Below are positions 1 to 12,375 of a stretch of 64,000 bases of DNA, one piece after another. Under the pieces are notes generated by a model. The model saw only the letters and a program-made list of their open reading frames with translations. It searched no databases and was not told the DNA's origin. Both the position numbers and the translations under genes were made by a program. Source of the stretch: Cervus elaphus (lineage: Eukaryota > Chordata > Mammalia > Artiodactyla > Cervidae); NCBI RefSeq assembly GCF_910594005.1, contig NC_057835.1:44726001-44790000 (forward strand). Direction: 5' to 3'. Numbering within the stretch: the first letter of the stretch is position 1; every line of letters begins with the position of its first letter.

Positions 1-2382
1 TCTGGAGCACTTCCTCTAGTGATTTCGTGCTAAAATTACTCAAAATACTTTTTTTCAACAGTTTTTGGAGCATAATTCTTTGGCCGTGTAATGTGCGTGT
101 ATATATGTGTGTGTACATATACTGTATATAATAAATACCTGGTAACCTAAGCTGTGCCATTCAAGGACATACCTACTTATCAGTCAGAAAATAACTTTAA
201 GTGGAATCATTTACCTTAGGTATACCTTTTCTTTTGTTAAAGTACATTAAGTATACTTCCACAAACAATCCAGCATTAGTGCTTAGTGCTCTAAGCTTTC
301 AGATGATCATTACTTTGAGCAGAACATAAGAATAAACATTTTTTATTATTGACCTATTTTCAGATAGCATCATTGTAGGATGGAATGCTTGAACTTTTGA
401 AACTGAGAGAATATTTTAGTTACAATTAGTTGTGTCGTTTTCCTGTAGAGCTCTTTAATAATTTATAAATATTTTTTAAAAAGAGAGGGAAAAACCCCTA
501 TTGCCTATGTTGCTCTTGACTCAGTGTATTAATTCTATAGAAATTTTTACTCAATTCTTTAAAACGTAATTAAGCAGTTCCCTTTTCAGAGACACAAAGC
601 TGAAAATACATATGTTTCTTTTTCTAGTTATAACTGAATGATTATTTTTTTTTGCTCAGTGTATATTAGTTGAACATACATTCTTTCTACTTCTAATTGT
701 CTTCAGATTTCACTTTTGTCCTTTTTTCCCATTATCTCATGTCTGAAGAGTAGTTTGCTACTTCATTTTTGCAGTTTGCAAGTTAATTATTTAATAGAAG
801 ATGCACAAAGTTCCTTGCAAAATCTTGCATTTATATCTATGTATTTGAATTTAGAAGAAATTAATGGATTTTAAGATAGATCATCTCACCTAATAAACAA
901 TTAACTTCAATAATTAATCGTTAGTGCAGGGCATGAAGGTAAAAAGGATTGAATTTTAATCACTCGAAGTATAGTTATATGTATTTATGGGTAGGTTAAG
1001 AGAATGTTAATATTTAATTTTCCCTACTCATGTTTTTCTTCCAGTGTTTAGTGCTGAAGCACCATTTACTTCACAATAAAAAGCCTCTGAAAATGCATTG
1101 CTTAATGGATAGCTGCTTTATTATGTAATTAAACATTCACAAAAATGTAATTATACTTTCACCTTTATTTTGACTAAAACACAGCTTTTAATCATTGTCA
1201 CTTTCAGTGTAACATTGTATTTAGTAGTAAATGCCTTTGGTTGCTTGTGCAGCCAAATTCAGTAATTCAGTAGTTATTTCTGTTGAATCAAACCTAACAA
1301 ACCTTGATCTTATTATAAAGGTACAAGCAAATCATTTATAGGCAATTTCTAACTTCTTGTTTATGATTCTGATCAACTGTGAGGATCAGCGTAGAAATTT
1401 GTGACTTACAGCTTTCTATGAAATTCATTTATACTTAACTTTATAATTTTATTCATTAGTTGTTTTGTTTTGTTTTGTTTGTGTTTTTCATTTGGGCAGA
1501 GGATAACTTAGTGGTAATGGAAATTTAGGACTTACCTTATAGTTCCTTTCCTGACTGTCAATAATTTTTTTTCTGGTTGCCTTTATTTAGTCATATTGGC
1601 GAAAAGGAATGGTCAGAGGTCAAAAAAACTATACTACAGCTTATTCCATCAACTAGAATAAGCTCTAATAAATTTAGGAGAATAATGTACATATTAGAGT
1701 TCCATTTCAATTGTTTATGTTCTTCTGTTCTAATTATTAGAAACCATATAAAGAAAGAACTTTAAACTCTTACTTTATCTAGAATTGAGCACTATGTTCT
1801 TCCAAGTATGTTTTTAAAGATCACATAAAAAAAAAAAAAAATCACATAATTTTTGTCTGCCCAAGGAAGGGATAGGTAAATGATCTTAAACAAAGTGGCA
1901 TATGTTTGTTTCTCACTGAATTTTACTGTAGCAAGTAAATGTTATAATGTACTATGTGGAAATGAGTTGGTAAGAAATCATCTAATCCCAAAACCCAGAG
2001 ATTGTTATAAACAGTAAGTAGGTGAAATATATTAATGAATTATGAAACATATCGATTCAGTGTATTTAAATGCATTTTTATATTACTTGCATATATTATT
2101 TTCGTGTTGATTTGTTGTGCAATAGTTCAGTTTTTAAGAAATTTTCCTAGATCTATGCATCATTTATTTTATTTTTATTTATTTTCACAAGTATTTTCCA
2201 GTGTGGTAGAATGAAAAGATGATTTAAACTTAAAACTGTAAAAATTGCTTATATAACATTCTGAAAGTTATTAGCTTGGAAAGTAAGAGGAGTGTGGCTG
2301 CTGTTGTCTCTTGTCCGCTCTGTTTTTTTAAATTACAAACAATGTCTTCATTTGTGAACCTATTCAATAAAGACATGAAGCA
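1..2382 (+). other. AT-rich unique DNA, possible 3' UTR of the neighbouring plus-strand gene (ZC2HC1A?)
   Basis: There is no recognisable transposon here, which contrasts with the rest of the window, and no convincing coding exon. Small features are a TTTTG-rich stretch near 1459-1482 and an A-run near 1828-1842. In other mammals ZC2HC1A lies tail-to-tail with IL7, so a plus-strand 3' UTR is expected on this side. The assignment is inference only. Confidence 0.3.
2366..2371 (+). terminator. Candidate polyadenylation signal AATAAA
   Basis: A canonical hexamer in the context tattcaataaagacatgaag is followed within about 12 bases by an A-rich stretch; GT-rich DNA follows. It could end the putative upstream plus-strand 3' UTR. 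AATAAA is common in AT-rich DNA, so support is modest. Confidence 0.3.
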
Positions 2383-2389
2383 AAAAAAT

Positions 2390-3298
2390 GCCAGTTGGTT
2401 TTCACTGATGTAGTGTCTTTTTTCCAGACACAGGTAGAAAGACAGGAATCTACTGAAATAATAAGAATATATTCAGAGTCAGAATACAGACTTTTTAAAT
2501 GAGAAAAGAGTTTTCACTGGCAGTTTTTTTATGTGCCGTCAGCTTTTTTTTTTTTTTTGCTGTCAGCTTTTAAGAGGAGTTACTACTGTTTTATTTTGAA
2601 GTGTTTTATAACTTCAAAGCATTATAAATCTGTTTCTTCACAAGATTTTTAAGGCATAGAAATTCTCTTTTTAGGCAATAAAATTTAGCAGTTGAAAACA
2701 TTAGAGAAATGAGGTTAATAAGGAAACACTATGAGCATTTCTAATTAGGTAATATACAGTTCAGTGGCAAAAAGTATTTGTGATGAATACTTAATTAGAT
2801 ATCATATTTAAAGCTTTAAACTGTAGCTGTCTGTAGTGAAAATATTAGACATGTTTAATTTGTACTCAATTTTCCTTAGGCTCGAGGTGGATACTTTCTA
2901 CCATGAGTAGAAGCTCAGGGAATGGAAAATAATGGAATACATACATAGCTACAGAAAGTCAGCAGGACTCATGTCTTTATTAGCGTTGCACATATATGTA
3001 TTTTATACGTTAAGTGTATTTTTAGTTTTAAGATGGTTAAGTGTATTTTTAGTACTAAAAATAGATTGATTTGTCCAACTGATTGTGCTGTTGAATATAG
3101 TAATGGAGAATCATTGAAACAAAGTTTATAATAGCCATATTCATTTTTATTTTCGTTTAGAAAAATTTTAGTTAAATATTGTCACAATATTTCTATACAA
3201 CTTTTCTTTTATGTGTGAATTATGTTTTTGCCACTAGAGGGTGCTTTTGGATAATTTAAGATTACTATCCTCTAGTAATGGCCTCTCAGGAATAAGGT
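2390..3298. other. No gene seen
   Basis: AT-rich intergenic DNA with T-runs near 2526-2560. I see no recognisable repeat or exon. Confidence 0.5.
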
Positions 3299-3480
3299 GC
3301 CGAGAAATATTGAAGGCCGGAGAAGAAGGGGATGACAGAGAATGAGATGGTTGGATGGCATCACCGACTCAGTGGACATGAGTTTGAGCAAACTCCAGGA
3401 TTTGGTGAAGGACGGGGAAGTCAGGTGTGATGCTGTCCTTGGGATCACAGAGAGTCAGACACACTTAGCGACTGAATGAC
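3299..3480 (+). mobile_element. BovB LINE 3' end fragment
   Basis: It encodes the degraded BovB C-terminus in sense (gatgacagagaatgagatgg, ggcatcaccgactcagtgga) and ends in the sequence shared with Bov-A SINEs (agagtcagacacacttagcg). It is 5' truncated. Confidence 0.85.
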
Positions 3481-4326
3481 AAGAATAGCAGTAATAAGTA
3501 TTTTTTTTTTATTACATGAAATGACAGAAATTTATAAGATGTAGTTTTTTGTTATATATTTTGCTCTGATTTTAATAGCCTATGTGTTTTTTGTTTGTTT
3601 TTAAGAAACATAGTTTAGCTTCTTTGGGGCGCCAGCCAGGTGATATTTGATTAAAAAATCTTTCATATTAACACCTCACATAATTTTGTTAGCAAAAATT
3701 ATGCTTCTCAAGTGTATTACTCATGCACATTACCATATAATTCTTATGCTATTACTTTAGCATTTCATCTTAGGACAGGAAAGCTTAAAGTTATAATCTT
3801 TAAGATGTTTTTATTTCCTTTGATCAGCTAACCTTATCTAATGAATGCAAGTGAGATCAATTTATATAGGAGCTAAATAAATGCTTAGACCAAATATTAG
3901 ATGCACAAAGCTAAAACTTTATAAACATTTTAAAGGATTTTTTTTTTTGGTCTTCATTCTATGAAATGCTGGGAATCAAGAGTTATACGTAAGGTGTGAT
4001 TTAGTCCCTGTCCTATAGTTGATCATTTATTTGGAGAGGTCATTATATAAACATACAGTTTAGGACAAAACAAAGGATTTTTAATTGAAGTATAGTTGAC
4101 TTAAAACATTGTGAAAGACTTTAACAAAACTTAATTGTAAAAATACCAACAAAATGCTTTGTAAGTGTTGAAACTTCTTATCACAGGTCATACACTTCAC
4201 CATTTCCTATTTTTTTTTCTCCTTACCTTGTCCCAGTGCTTAGGAGAAAACTTGCTGGAATAGAAAGAGCTGCAGTACCTTTTAGTGGGTAGAAGTGGTA
4301 AAGAGGATATGTGTATGATGAGTGTG

Positions 4327-4533
4327 CACGCTAAGTCATTTCAGTTGTGTCTGACTGTGACCCCCTTGTAGCCTGCCAGGCTTCTCTGTCCATGGGATTA
4401 TCCCGACAAGAATACTGGAGTGGGTTGCCGTTTCCTCCTCCAGGGGACCTTGATCCAGGGATCGAAGCTGAGTCTCTTATGTCTCCTGCATTGGCAGGCA
4501 GCTTCTTTACCACTAGTGCCGCCTGGGAAGCCC
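4327..4533 (-). mobile_element. Bov-tA SINE
   Basis: Reverse copy ending in cctgggaagccc, the complement of the tRNA-derived head. The Bov-A body is recognisable (caagaatactggagtgggtt). Confidence 0.9.
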
Positions 4534-4543
4534 TATGTGTATG

Positions 4544-4797
4544 GTTGTTGTTCAGTTGCTCAGTGATGTCCGACTCTTTGCGACCCCATGGACTGTAGCA
4601 TGCCAGGCTTCCCTGTCCTTCACCATCTCCCGGAGCTTGCTAAAACTTATGTCCATTGAGTCAGTGATGCCATCCAGCCATCTCGTCCTCTGTCGTCCCC
4701 TTCTCCTGCCTTCAATCTTTCCCAGCATCAGGATCTTTTCTAATGAGTCAGCTCTTCTCATCAGGTGGCCAAAGTATTGGAGCTTCAGCATCAGTCC
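4544..4797 (-). mobile_element. BovB LINE 3' end fragment
   Basis: The reverse strand encodes the BovB C-terminal frame (LQYFGHLMRRADSLEK, then WLDGITDSMDISF). It lies directly beside an equally oriented Bov-tA, and the two share the Bov-A-like end. Confidence 0.9.
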
Positions 4798-5154
4798 TAA
4801 TGAATATGTGTATGGTGGGGTCTATAAAATGGGAGCTGTCAGAGCTGTGAAAAGTGAACTGCTTGGATTGTCCTGAGGACAGAGGACAAATCATCACTGA
4901 GTAAAAGTTACTGACAATTGCAACTGTTCAATCTTATCTCACAGAACTCTTCACTTTCACTGTCCTTTTTTTTTTTTTCACCTCTCTACTCAAAGCCTCA
5001 GTTTCTATGCCTGTTTTCAATTCGCAACTATGGATAGGAGGCTGCCAGTAGTGGTGAGTATACTTGACAATGAAATACTGATTTTCATTCATTGAATCAC
5101 CAGTCTTAAAATCTTAAATTATAATACACTTGAAGACTGCCTGGAGCATTAAGA

Positions 5155-5560
5155 TGAATGCCCTTACCCACCGATGGTGGAGATATAAATTTATGATACT
5201 TTTTGAAGAAGTTGACTAAATTTTCTTTAAAAGCCTTTAAAATACACATGCCTCATAATCCAGTAATTTTATTCCTAAAATGTGTTTCTTCTTGAAGAAG
5301 TAATCTGAAGAAGAATTTTTATGCAGAACACATTTAATAGTACTATTATTTGTAGTGATAAAAATTAATTTAGTAAGTTAATAAAGCATTTTTCAAATAA
5401 TTTTTAATGGCATGGTGAGGTTATGTTTTGTTATTAGAACAAAAAGCTAGCCTAAAATAGTGAATGTGTGTAAAATACAATTCCAGTTGTATAGAAGATG
5501 AGACAGATAAAAGAGCTTTTAAAGTATTTATATTCCTCTTTATATCATGTTTATTTCTAC
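5155..5560 (+). mobile_element. Old L1 3' region fragment
   Basis: A diverged sense L1 tail: a cataatccagtaattttatt motif (the CPSNPAI-type region), then 3' UTR-like A-rich sequence. Boundaries are approximate. Confidence 0.5.
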
Positions 5561-5564
5561 TCTT

Positions 5565-7285
5565 AAGTAGTTATGATGTCACATATTCTTTATATTTTTG
5601 TATTACCAGTTTTTAAATGAATATATAATACTTTAATACTTTTTAATCTTTAAAAAATGAAGAGGTTTATGTTTTTCAGAACCACTCGCATTTGATGATA
5701 ATTTATGGAAAATCACTACCTCCTCTTTGTTTTCTGATATTCACAAATGTAGTTGATAGCCCTATATTAATAGTAAGTATTAATAATATATTTAAGCTAG
5801 TTTCTGTGATACTTTTGTTAAAAGTGGTTTCTGTCAACTCTGCGTAATTTTAATAAGATAATTTTTCTTGAATTTTATTGAATACTCATATTCTGATATA
5901 GCCCTCCCTCAACTGTTTTACCACCTATGATTTGAAGAATTTTGGCAAGTATGAGAAATGCAAGTGAATTTTTGATTTATAGAGCTAAAACAAGAATTAA
6001 ACTTGTTCTAAATGTTTTAGAGTTTTTTTTTTCTTTCTGCTTTTGATCTTTGAGGGGCAGCTATATATACGTTTACTTATTATACTGTAAAATTTTCAAA
6101 GTTATCTTATTTCTCCCTCTTGTTATTTTATTCAAGAGGAATACTTTAAGAACCAAGAAGTTTCAATAATATATTTCCATTTTTGCTAATTTTCCCAAAC
6201 TTAGGAGTCCTAATAAGGAAAAAAACTCATATGGACCACACAGGAAGCATCAGAAATTCTTCATTTTGAACACTAATCCTTCAAGGGTGATTTCCCTTTA
6301 AAAACTTGCTATTTAGTTAACTATTACAATTTGAAAATTTAAACCTAAAAGTTTGTTTTCCAATCTCTTACTATAGACAAAAGCAAAGCACCATTTGAAT
6401 GAGCAACATGTGTTCTAGATCAGCTCTGCATTCTTGGTGAGGCTCTGTATTCTCACGGTCTTTGTTTTTGATGAACAGTGTTATGGTTCTCCCTCTGGTG
6501 TTACTAGAAAGATTGTTTGTCACTGATGCAGTTACCAGAAAGCTGTTATGTGAGGAGGGGCTTATCACTTACTGCCTTAGATACTTTATTTAACTAAACT
6601 TTGAACAATATTAGAAGTTAAACTGCTTAAAACATATCTAGTAGTGAAAAATTGTCTTGATCTATTTTAAACCTGAGTTTTCTTACAATCTAAGGGTCAT
6701 TTGTCATGTTTGTGGCTAGCATCTTTTGAAAACCCTGTTTGGTAAATTTTCTCTTTCAAAATCTTAGCCAGAATGTAGTTTCCCACTCTTTCTTGCAGCT
6801 ACGGAGTAGATATGTAACCTTGGAACTATGGAACAGACTGCGATTCTGAAACAAACAATGTGAGGAAGCAGACACTGTAGTATGCATCTGTTTTCTCTTG
6901 AGGATGGTGGTGAGACACTGGGCTTTGAAGGCAATTGTGACAGCGTCAAGAAGTGACACCCGTTTTGCAAGATGCGACCTGTTACTCGTTGACTCTGAAC
7001 CAGTGACTACGCCAAGGGAAAAAGCAGGAAGAACACACTGATTTATGTGAGGAAGTCAAATGACATCAAATGAATTAAAGGTAACGGGTTATTAAAATAT
7101 CAGTGTTGAATGATGCTTTTGCAAAGGTAACTGGGATTCCTTCTTACTTTTTATGTTTGTATACACAGTATCTGTGACAGCAGCCCTGGAGCCCAGAGCT
7201 TCCAATTTAAGTCCAAATACTAAATGATTTTAAGTTGTTTTACTTTTAATTTTAAAGTCACATGTCCCCATGGTGGCCCTTTAGC
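5565..7285. other. No gene seen
   Basis: Several minus-strand open frames of 60-70 codons occur near 6371-6970. None has a family motif or splice support. I see no confident repeat. Confidence 0.45.
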
Positions 7286-7289
7286 TGAC

Positions 7290-7475
7290 TGTCCTCCACT
7301 GAAGTAGTCTTTCATTATATGGGCATTGTTTCTGGCTGAACAACTGCCTAAATTGATTAGCTGGCTCTTCCAGAGATTTCTGTGAATTATCCAGTAACTT
7401 TTAATAAATTCCTTTTTGCTTAAACTAAGTAGGCTGGGATCTGTTATTTGAACTCAAAATGTTTTCAGTGGTAAA
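7290..7475 (+). repeat. Possible ancient LTR 3' end
   Basis: It contains taataaattcctttttgct followed by taaactaag, resembling the poly(A)-signal region of mammalian MaLR/ERVL-type LTRs. It is highly diverged and the family is not assigned. Confidence 0.35.
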
Positions 7476-7779
7476 ATTTAGTATGACTTTGTGCTTCCCC
7501 TTCATAATGCCAATACTATTGAGAAAAGTGCTTAAAACCATGTTCTACAACAGGAAATCTTCAGTACATTGAGTTAAGACACCTTTCCTCATCCCACTCG
7601 TTGGTGTGAGATAATTACAAACTGAATTTTAAGAAATATACTTTAAGTTAATATAATTATATTCATCTGCCAGGCCCAATTTGAGGCTTATCAGTAATGC
7701 ATGTAAAATCTTTGCCACAAATGTCTGACACTGAAGTTTTTATATAATTTTAGATATATGTACATGTTATATATTCCTC

Positions 7780-8280
7780 AAATATTTAGCTGCTATTGAT
7801 GTGCCAGGCACTGATCTAGGGGCAGTGAACCAACCAGTCAAAAGCCCCTGCCCTTTTGAGGTTCACATTCTAGTGGATGAAGATTGACAATAAAGAAGAT
7901 AAATCAATATATTTTACATTAGAGTGTGATGAGTGTTATGGAGAAGAAGTGGGGAAGAGGTGGTTAGAATGAGACTGGTTGGAGAGTGGAAGTGGGTCTC
8001 AGTTTTAAGTAGGGTTTGAGGGATGATGGCATGAGAAAGTGACATTTGAGCATACAACATACAGAGGGCTGAGCCCTTATTGGTTATTCTTTTTGTTTAC
8101 TTTGTTGAAATTGTTTACTGGGTTTAAGTGCTCTGTGTTATGAGCATTTAATATCTTGAAGCATGTAAGTGGACAGCAGAGGAAAGAGATTTCATGCAGA
8201 AGATAAAAAAAGACAAAGGCTCTAAGGTAGGACCCCTGTAACTGTGGAATGGTGTGAGCCAAGAACAAAATATTAGAAAC
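7780..8280 (+). repeat. Ancient mammalian interspersed repeat (family not assigned)
   Basis: It starts with the motif gtgccaggcactgatctagg, then ttcacattctagtggatgaa and aaagtgacatttgagca, in the order seen in a high-copy old mammalian repeat. Longer relatives lie at 26900-27890 and 46820-47620. Confidence 0.65.
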
Positions 8281-8415
8281 TTAAAGTTCCCAGATTGTTC
8301 ATGCTGTGGAGGCCACTAAAATGGTTTTGACTTACTTACAGGAACAGGGAGTGATGTGATCTGGTTTAAACGTATAATCTGAATGTGTGTTCTTTGGCCC
8401 TGAATATGTATTCTG

Positions 8416-8640
8416 TGGGTTTTCCCCGTGGCTCAGTGGGTAACGAATCTACCTGCAGTGCAGGAGACACAGGCAGATGTGAGTTCGATCCCTGGGTCGG
8501 GAAGATCCCCTGGAGAAGTGCATGGCAATCCACTCCAGTACTCTTGCCTGGAGAATCCCAAGGACAGAGGAGCCTGGTGGGCTATAGTCCATAGGGTTGC
8601 AAAGAGTCAGACACGACTGAAACAACAGCACGCACACACA
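8416..8640 (+). mobile_element. Bov-tA SINE
   Basis: Complete sense copy: tRNA-derived head (ccgtggctcagtgggtaacg, gttcgatccctgggtc), Bov-A body and a CA-rich tail (cacgcacacaca). Confidence 0.92.
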
Positions 8641-8944
8641 GCCCTTAAGTTAGTGAGAAATAAAAGGTAAAGTTGATATACATTCTACCCTAAAATGTCA
8701 CATAAACTTATTTTTTACCTTCCCTTAACATTTGACTTTCAGGAAAGAATTACCTGATACAAGTTACAGTTGAAACAAACAGAAACTTTCCAACCCCACC
8801 TGAGTATAACACAGAAGGAGCAGTGTCCTCATTTTGCAAGACTTCCCTACAGTTCTCTAATCTCTGTTCATTAAAGTTGAAGCCTGATTTCCTTATTGAC
8901 TCAACTATTTTCTCCTACTTGGGGAGGCAAAGTTTAGTCATTAA

Positions 8945-11067
8945 GTTTCAGTGCAGTTCAGTCACTCAGTCATGTTAGACTCTTTGTGACCCCATGGACT
9001 GCAGCACGCCAGGCTTCCTTGTCCATCACCAACTCGCTGACCTCACTCAAACTCATGTCCATTGAGTCGGTGATGCCATTCAACCATCTCATCCTTTGTC
9101 GTCCCCTTCTCCCGCCTTCAATCTTTCCTAGCATCAGGGTCCTTTCCAATGAGCCAGCTCTTTGCATCAGGTGGCCAAAGTATTGGAGTTTCAGCTTCAG
9201 CATCAGTCCCTCCAGTGAATATTCAGGACTGATTTCCTTTAGGATAAACTAGTTGGATCTCCTCGCAGTCCAAGGGACTCTCAAGATTCTTCTCCAACAC
9301 CACAGTTCAAAAGTATCAATTCTTTGGTGCTCAGCTTTCTTTATAGTCCAACTCTCACATCCATAAATGACTACTGAAAAAATCATAGCTTGACTAGATG
9401 AATCTTTGTTATCAAAGTAATGTCTCTTCTTTTTCATATGCTGTCTAGATTGATCATAGCTTTTCTTCCAAGGAGCAAGTGTCGTTTTAATTTCATGTCT
9501 GCAGTCACCATCTGCACTGATTTTGGAGCCCCCCAAAATAAAGTCTGTCACTGTTTCCATTTTTTTCCTCATCTGTTTGCCATGAAGTGATGGGACTGGA
9601 TACCATGATCTTAGTTTCTGAATGTTGAGTTTTAAGCCAACGTTTTCACTGTCCTCTTTCACTTTCACCAAGAGGCTCTTTAGTTCTTCTCTACTTTCTG
9701 CCATAATGGTGGTGTCATCTGCATATTTCTCCCGGCAATCTTGATTCCAGGTTGTGCTTCATCTAGCCTGGCATTTCTCATGATGTACTCTGCATTTAAG
9801 TTAAATAAGCAGGGTGACAATATGCAGCCTTGATGTACTGCTTTTCCTACTTAGAACCAGTCTGTTGTTCCATGTCCAGTTCTAACTGTTGCTTCCTGAC
9901 CTACATACAGGTGTCTCAGGAGGCAGGTCAGGTGGTCTGGTATTCCCATCTCTTTAAGAGTTTTCCACAGTTTGTTGTGATCCACACAATCAAAGGTTTT
10001 TGTGTGATCAATAGAGCAGAAGTAGGTGGTTTTCTGGAACTCTTTGGCTTTTTTAATGATCCAACAGATGTTGGCAATTTGATCTCTGGTTCCTCTGCCT
10101 TTTCTAAATCCAGCTTGAAATCTGGAAGTTCACGGTTCACGTAGTGTTGAAGTCTGGCTTGGAGAATTTTGAGCATTACTTTGCTAGTATGTGAGATGAG
10201 TGCAATTATGTGGTAGTTTGAGCATTCTTTGGTATTGCCTTTCTTTGGGATTGAAGTGAAAACTGACCTTTTCTAGTCTAGTGGCCACTTCTAAGTTTTC
10301 CAGATTTGCTGACATATTGAGTGCAGCACTTTCACAGCATCATCTTTTAGGATTTGAAATAGCTCAACTGGAATTCCATCACCTCCACTAGCTTTGTTCG
10401 TAGTGATGCTTCCTAAGGCCCACTTGACTTCCCATTCCAGGATGTCTGGCTCTAGGTGAGTGATCACACCATCATGGTTATCTGACTCATGAAAACCTTT
10501 TTTGTATAGTTCTTCTGTGTATTCTTGCCACCTCTTCTTAGTATATTCTGCTTCTGTCAGGTTCCTACCAGTTCTGTCCTTTATTGAGCCCATCTTTACA
10601 TGAAATATTCCCTTGGTATCTCTAATTTTCTTGAAGAGATCTGTAGTCATTCCCATTCTATTGTTTTCCTCTATTTCTTTGCACTGATCACTGAGGAAGG
10701 CTTTCTTATCTCTCCTTGATATTCTTTGGAATTCTGCATTCAAATGGGTATATCTTTCCTTCTCTCTTTCGCTTTTTGTTTCTGTTCTTTTCTCAGCTAT
10801 TTGTAAGGTGTCCTCTGACAACCATTTTGCCTTTTTGCATTTCTTTTTCTTGGGGATGATCTTGATCACTGCCTCCTATGCAATGTCATGAACCTCTGTC
10901 CATAGTTCTCCAGGCACTCTGTCTATCAGATCTGATCCCTTGACTCTGTTTGTCGCTTCCACTGTATAATCATAAGGGATTTGATTTAGGTCATACCTGG
11001 ATGGTCTTGTCATTAAGTTTCCCTTCCTAATGTAGTACCTGATATTCATAAACTTACCTTTCATCAA
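8945..11067 (-). mobile_element. BovB LINE, 5'-truncated, antisense (2.1 kb)
   Basis: The longest BovB copy in the window, with its 3' end at 8945. On the minus strand it reads, in order: a linker segment (NIRYYIRKGNLMTRPSRYDL near 10960-11050), the pre-RT region (KKAKWLSEDTLQIAEKR through TTNKASGGDGIPVELFQILK, 10291-10869), RT palm pieces, the YADD catalytic motif at 9714-9725, and the C-terminal region (LKLNIQKLRSW through VVIYGCESWTIKKAEHQRID, 9249-9704) with the tail LQYFGHLMQRAGSLE. Frameshifts and stops separate these pieces and the endonuclease half is missing, so it cannot be active. BovB is an RTE-clade retrotransposon shared with squamates and ruminants through horizontal transfer (established knowledge). 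Confidence 0.96.
9714..9725 (-). other. YADD reverse-transcriptase active-site motif in BovB
   Basis: The reverse complement reads tatgcagatgac, translated Y-A-D-D, the two-aspartate metal-binding motif of the RT palm. It sits just upstream of the TTIMAESREELKSLL block. Confidence 0.9.
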
Positions 11068-11069
11068 TG

Positions 11070-11655
11070 TAAAATCATCTCAATATAACCTTCAAGTATA
11101 ATGGACAAGAGATCCTTCTAAGACACCATGAAAGGAAGGATGGAGGATTAATAAAAGATGCATGTGGATTAGAACTGGAACATCTTTAGGTCCTGAGGAA
11201 GCTGTCAGGGTTGGTCCCTCTGCCAGGCTGTATGCTTCTCTTACTCATCCGCATACTTCTCTAATTGTGTATCTTCTTCACTCACTACCTGTTCCCCCAT
11301 TCTTTAAATTTGCCAGTGCTCAACTTAATAAAACCTTAAAAACATTCTATTTCAGTCTTACTTTGGGTAAATTTATTTGAGATTGTGGCTCAGATTTCTG
11401 GAACAGGGCACCTTAACTAGTTCATTTTCTCAAGCTGTGTGACATTTATCGCAGATTGTTAGTCTCTCATTAATTGTACTTCGGGCAGATGCCCTAGAGG
11501 GCCCCATTGGGTGGGTTGAGAGGCATGACCTCACACGGCTAAGAACACTTAGCAGAAGTCATGGCTGGTACAGACTTCCTTAAAGCAGGTGTGGATGTGT
11601 CAGGGAATGGCTGACATATTTAGAAAAAGTATTTGATTATAATAGCCTTCATTTA
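11070..11655. other. No gene seen
   Basis: A 72-codon plus-strand frame at 11162-11380 lacks homology I recognise. An AATAAAACC stretch near 11329 and sequence near 11480-11580 could be an old LTR, but I cannot assign it. Confidence 0.4.
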
Positions 11656-11659
11656 AAAC

Positions 11660-12373
11660 ATTTTTTTTAATTGGAGGATAATTGCTTTGTGTAGGTTTCT
11701 GTTGTATAACAATGTGAATCAGTCATAAGTATGCATGTGTCCCCTCCCTCTTAAGCCTCCTTCCCGACCCACCCCCGGCACACCCCCTCTAACCCGTCAG
11801 AGAGCACCAGGCTGAGCTCCCTGCATTATACAGTAACTTCCCACTAGCTAGCTATTTGACATGTGAAGGTGAAAGTAAAAGTTGCTCAGTCGAGTCCAAC
11901 CTTTGCGACCCCATGAACTATACAGTCCATGGAATTCTCCAGGCCAGAACACTTGAATAGGTATCCTTTCCCTTCAGGGGATCTTCCCTACCCAGGGATC
12001 GAACCCAGGTCTCCCACATTGCAGGTGGATACTTTACCAGCTGAGCCACAAGGGAAGCCCAGCCACAAGGAAAGCCCACTTTACATATGTTAATGTATAA
12101 ATTTCAATGCTGTTTTCCCAATCCCTCCCACCCTCTTTTTTCCCCTCTGTGTCCTCAAGTCCAGTCTCTACGTCTGCGACACTATTCCTGCCCTACGAAT
12201 GGGTTGATCAGTACCATTTTTCTAGATTCCATATATATGCCTTAATACATGATACTTGTTTTTCTCTTTTGGACTTAACTTTACTCTGTGTAACAGGGTC
12301 TAGGTTTGTCCACCTCAGTTCAACTGGCTCAAATTTGTTGCTTTTTATGACTGAGAAATATTCCATTGTATAG
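11660..12373 (-). mobile_element. L1 3' UTR end, antisense, interrupted by a SINE
   Basis: Typical ruminant L1 3' end in reverse: aattggaggataattgcttt, then cccctccctc, cagagagcaccaggctgagc, and after the SINE tttctagattccatatatat and gactgagaaatattccattg. The Bov-tA at 11866-12060 splits it. Confidence 0.9.
11866..12077 (-). mobile_element. Bov-tA SINE inserted in L1, with duplicated head end
   Basis: Reverse Bov-tA ending agccacaagggaagccc at 12060. The same 17 bases recur immediately at 12061-12077 with one change, a short tandem duplication of the SINE head end. Confidence 0.88.
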
Positions 12374-12375
12374 CC

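Noticed and set aside
9249..9704. 151-codon minus-strand ORF
   Set aside because: BovB C-terminal reverse-transcriptase region; part of the same fossil.
10291..10869. 192-codon minus-strand ORF, longest in the window
   Set aside because: It is the pre-RT part of a truncated BovB element, not a host gene.
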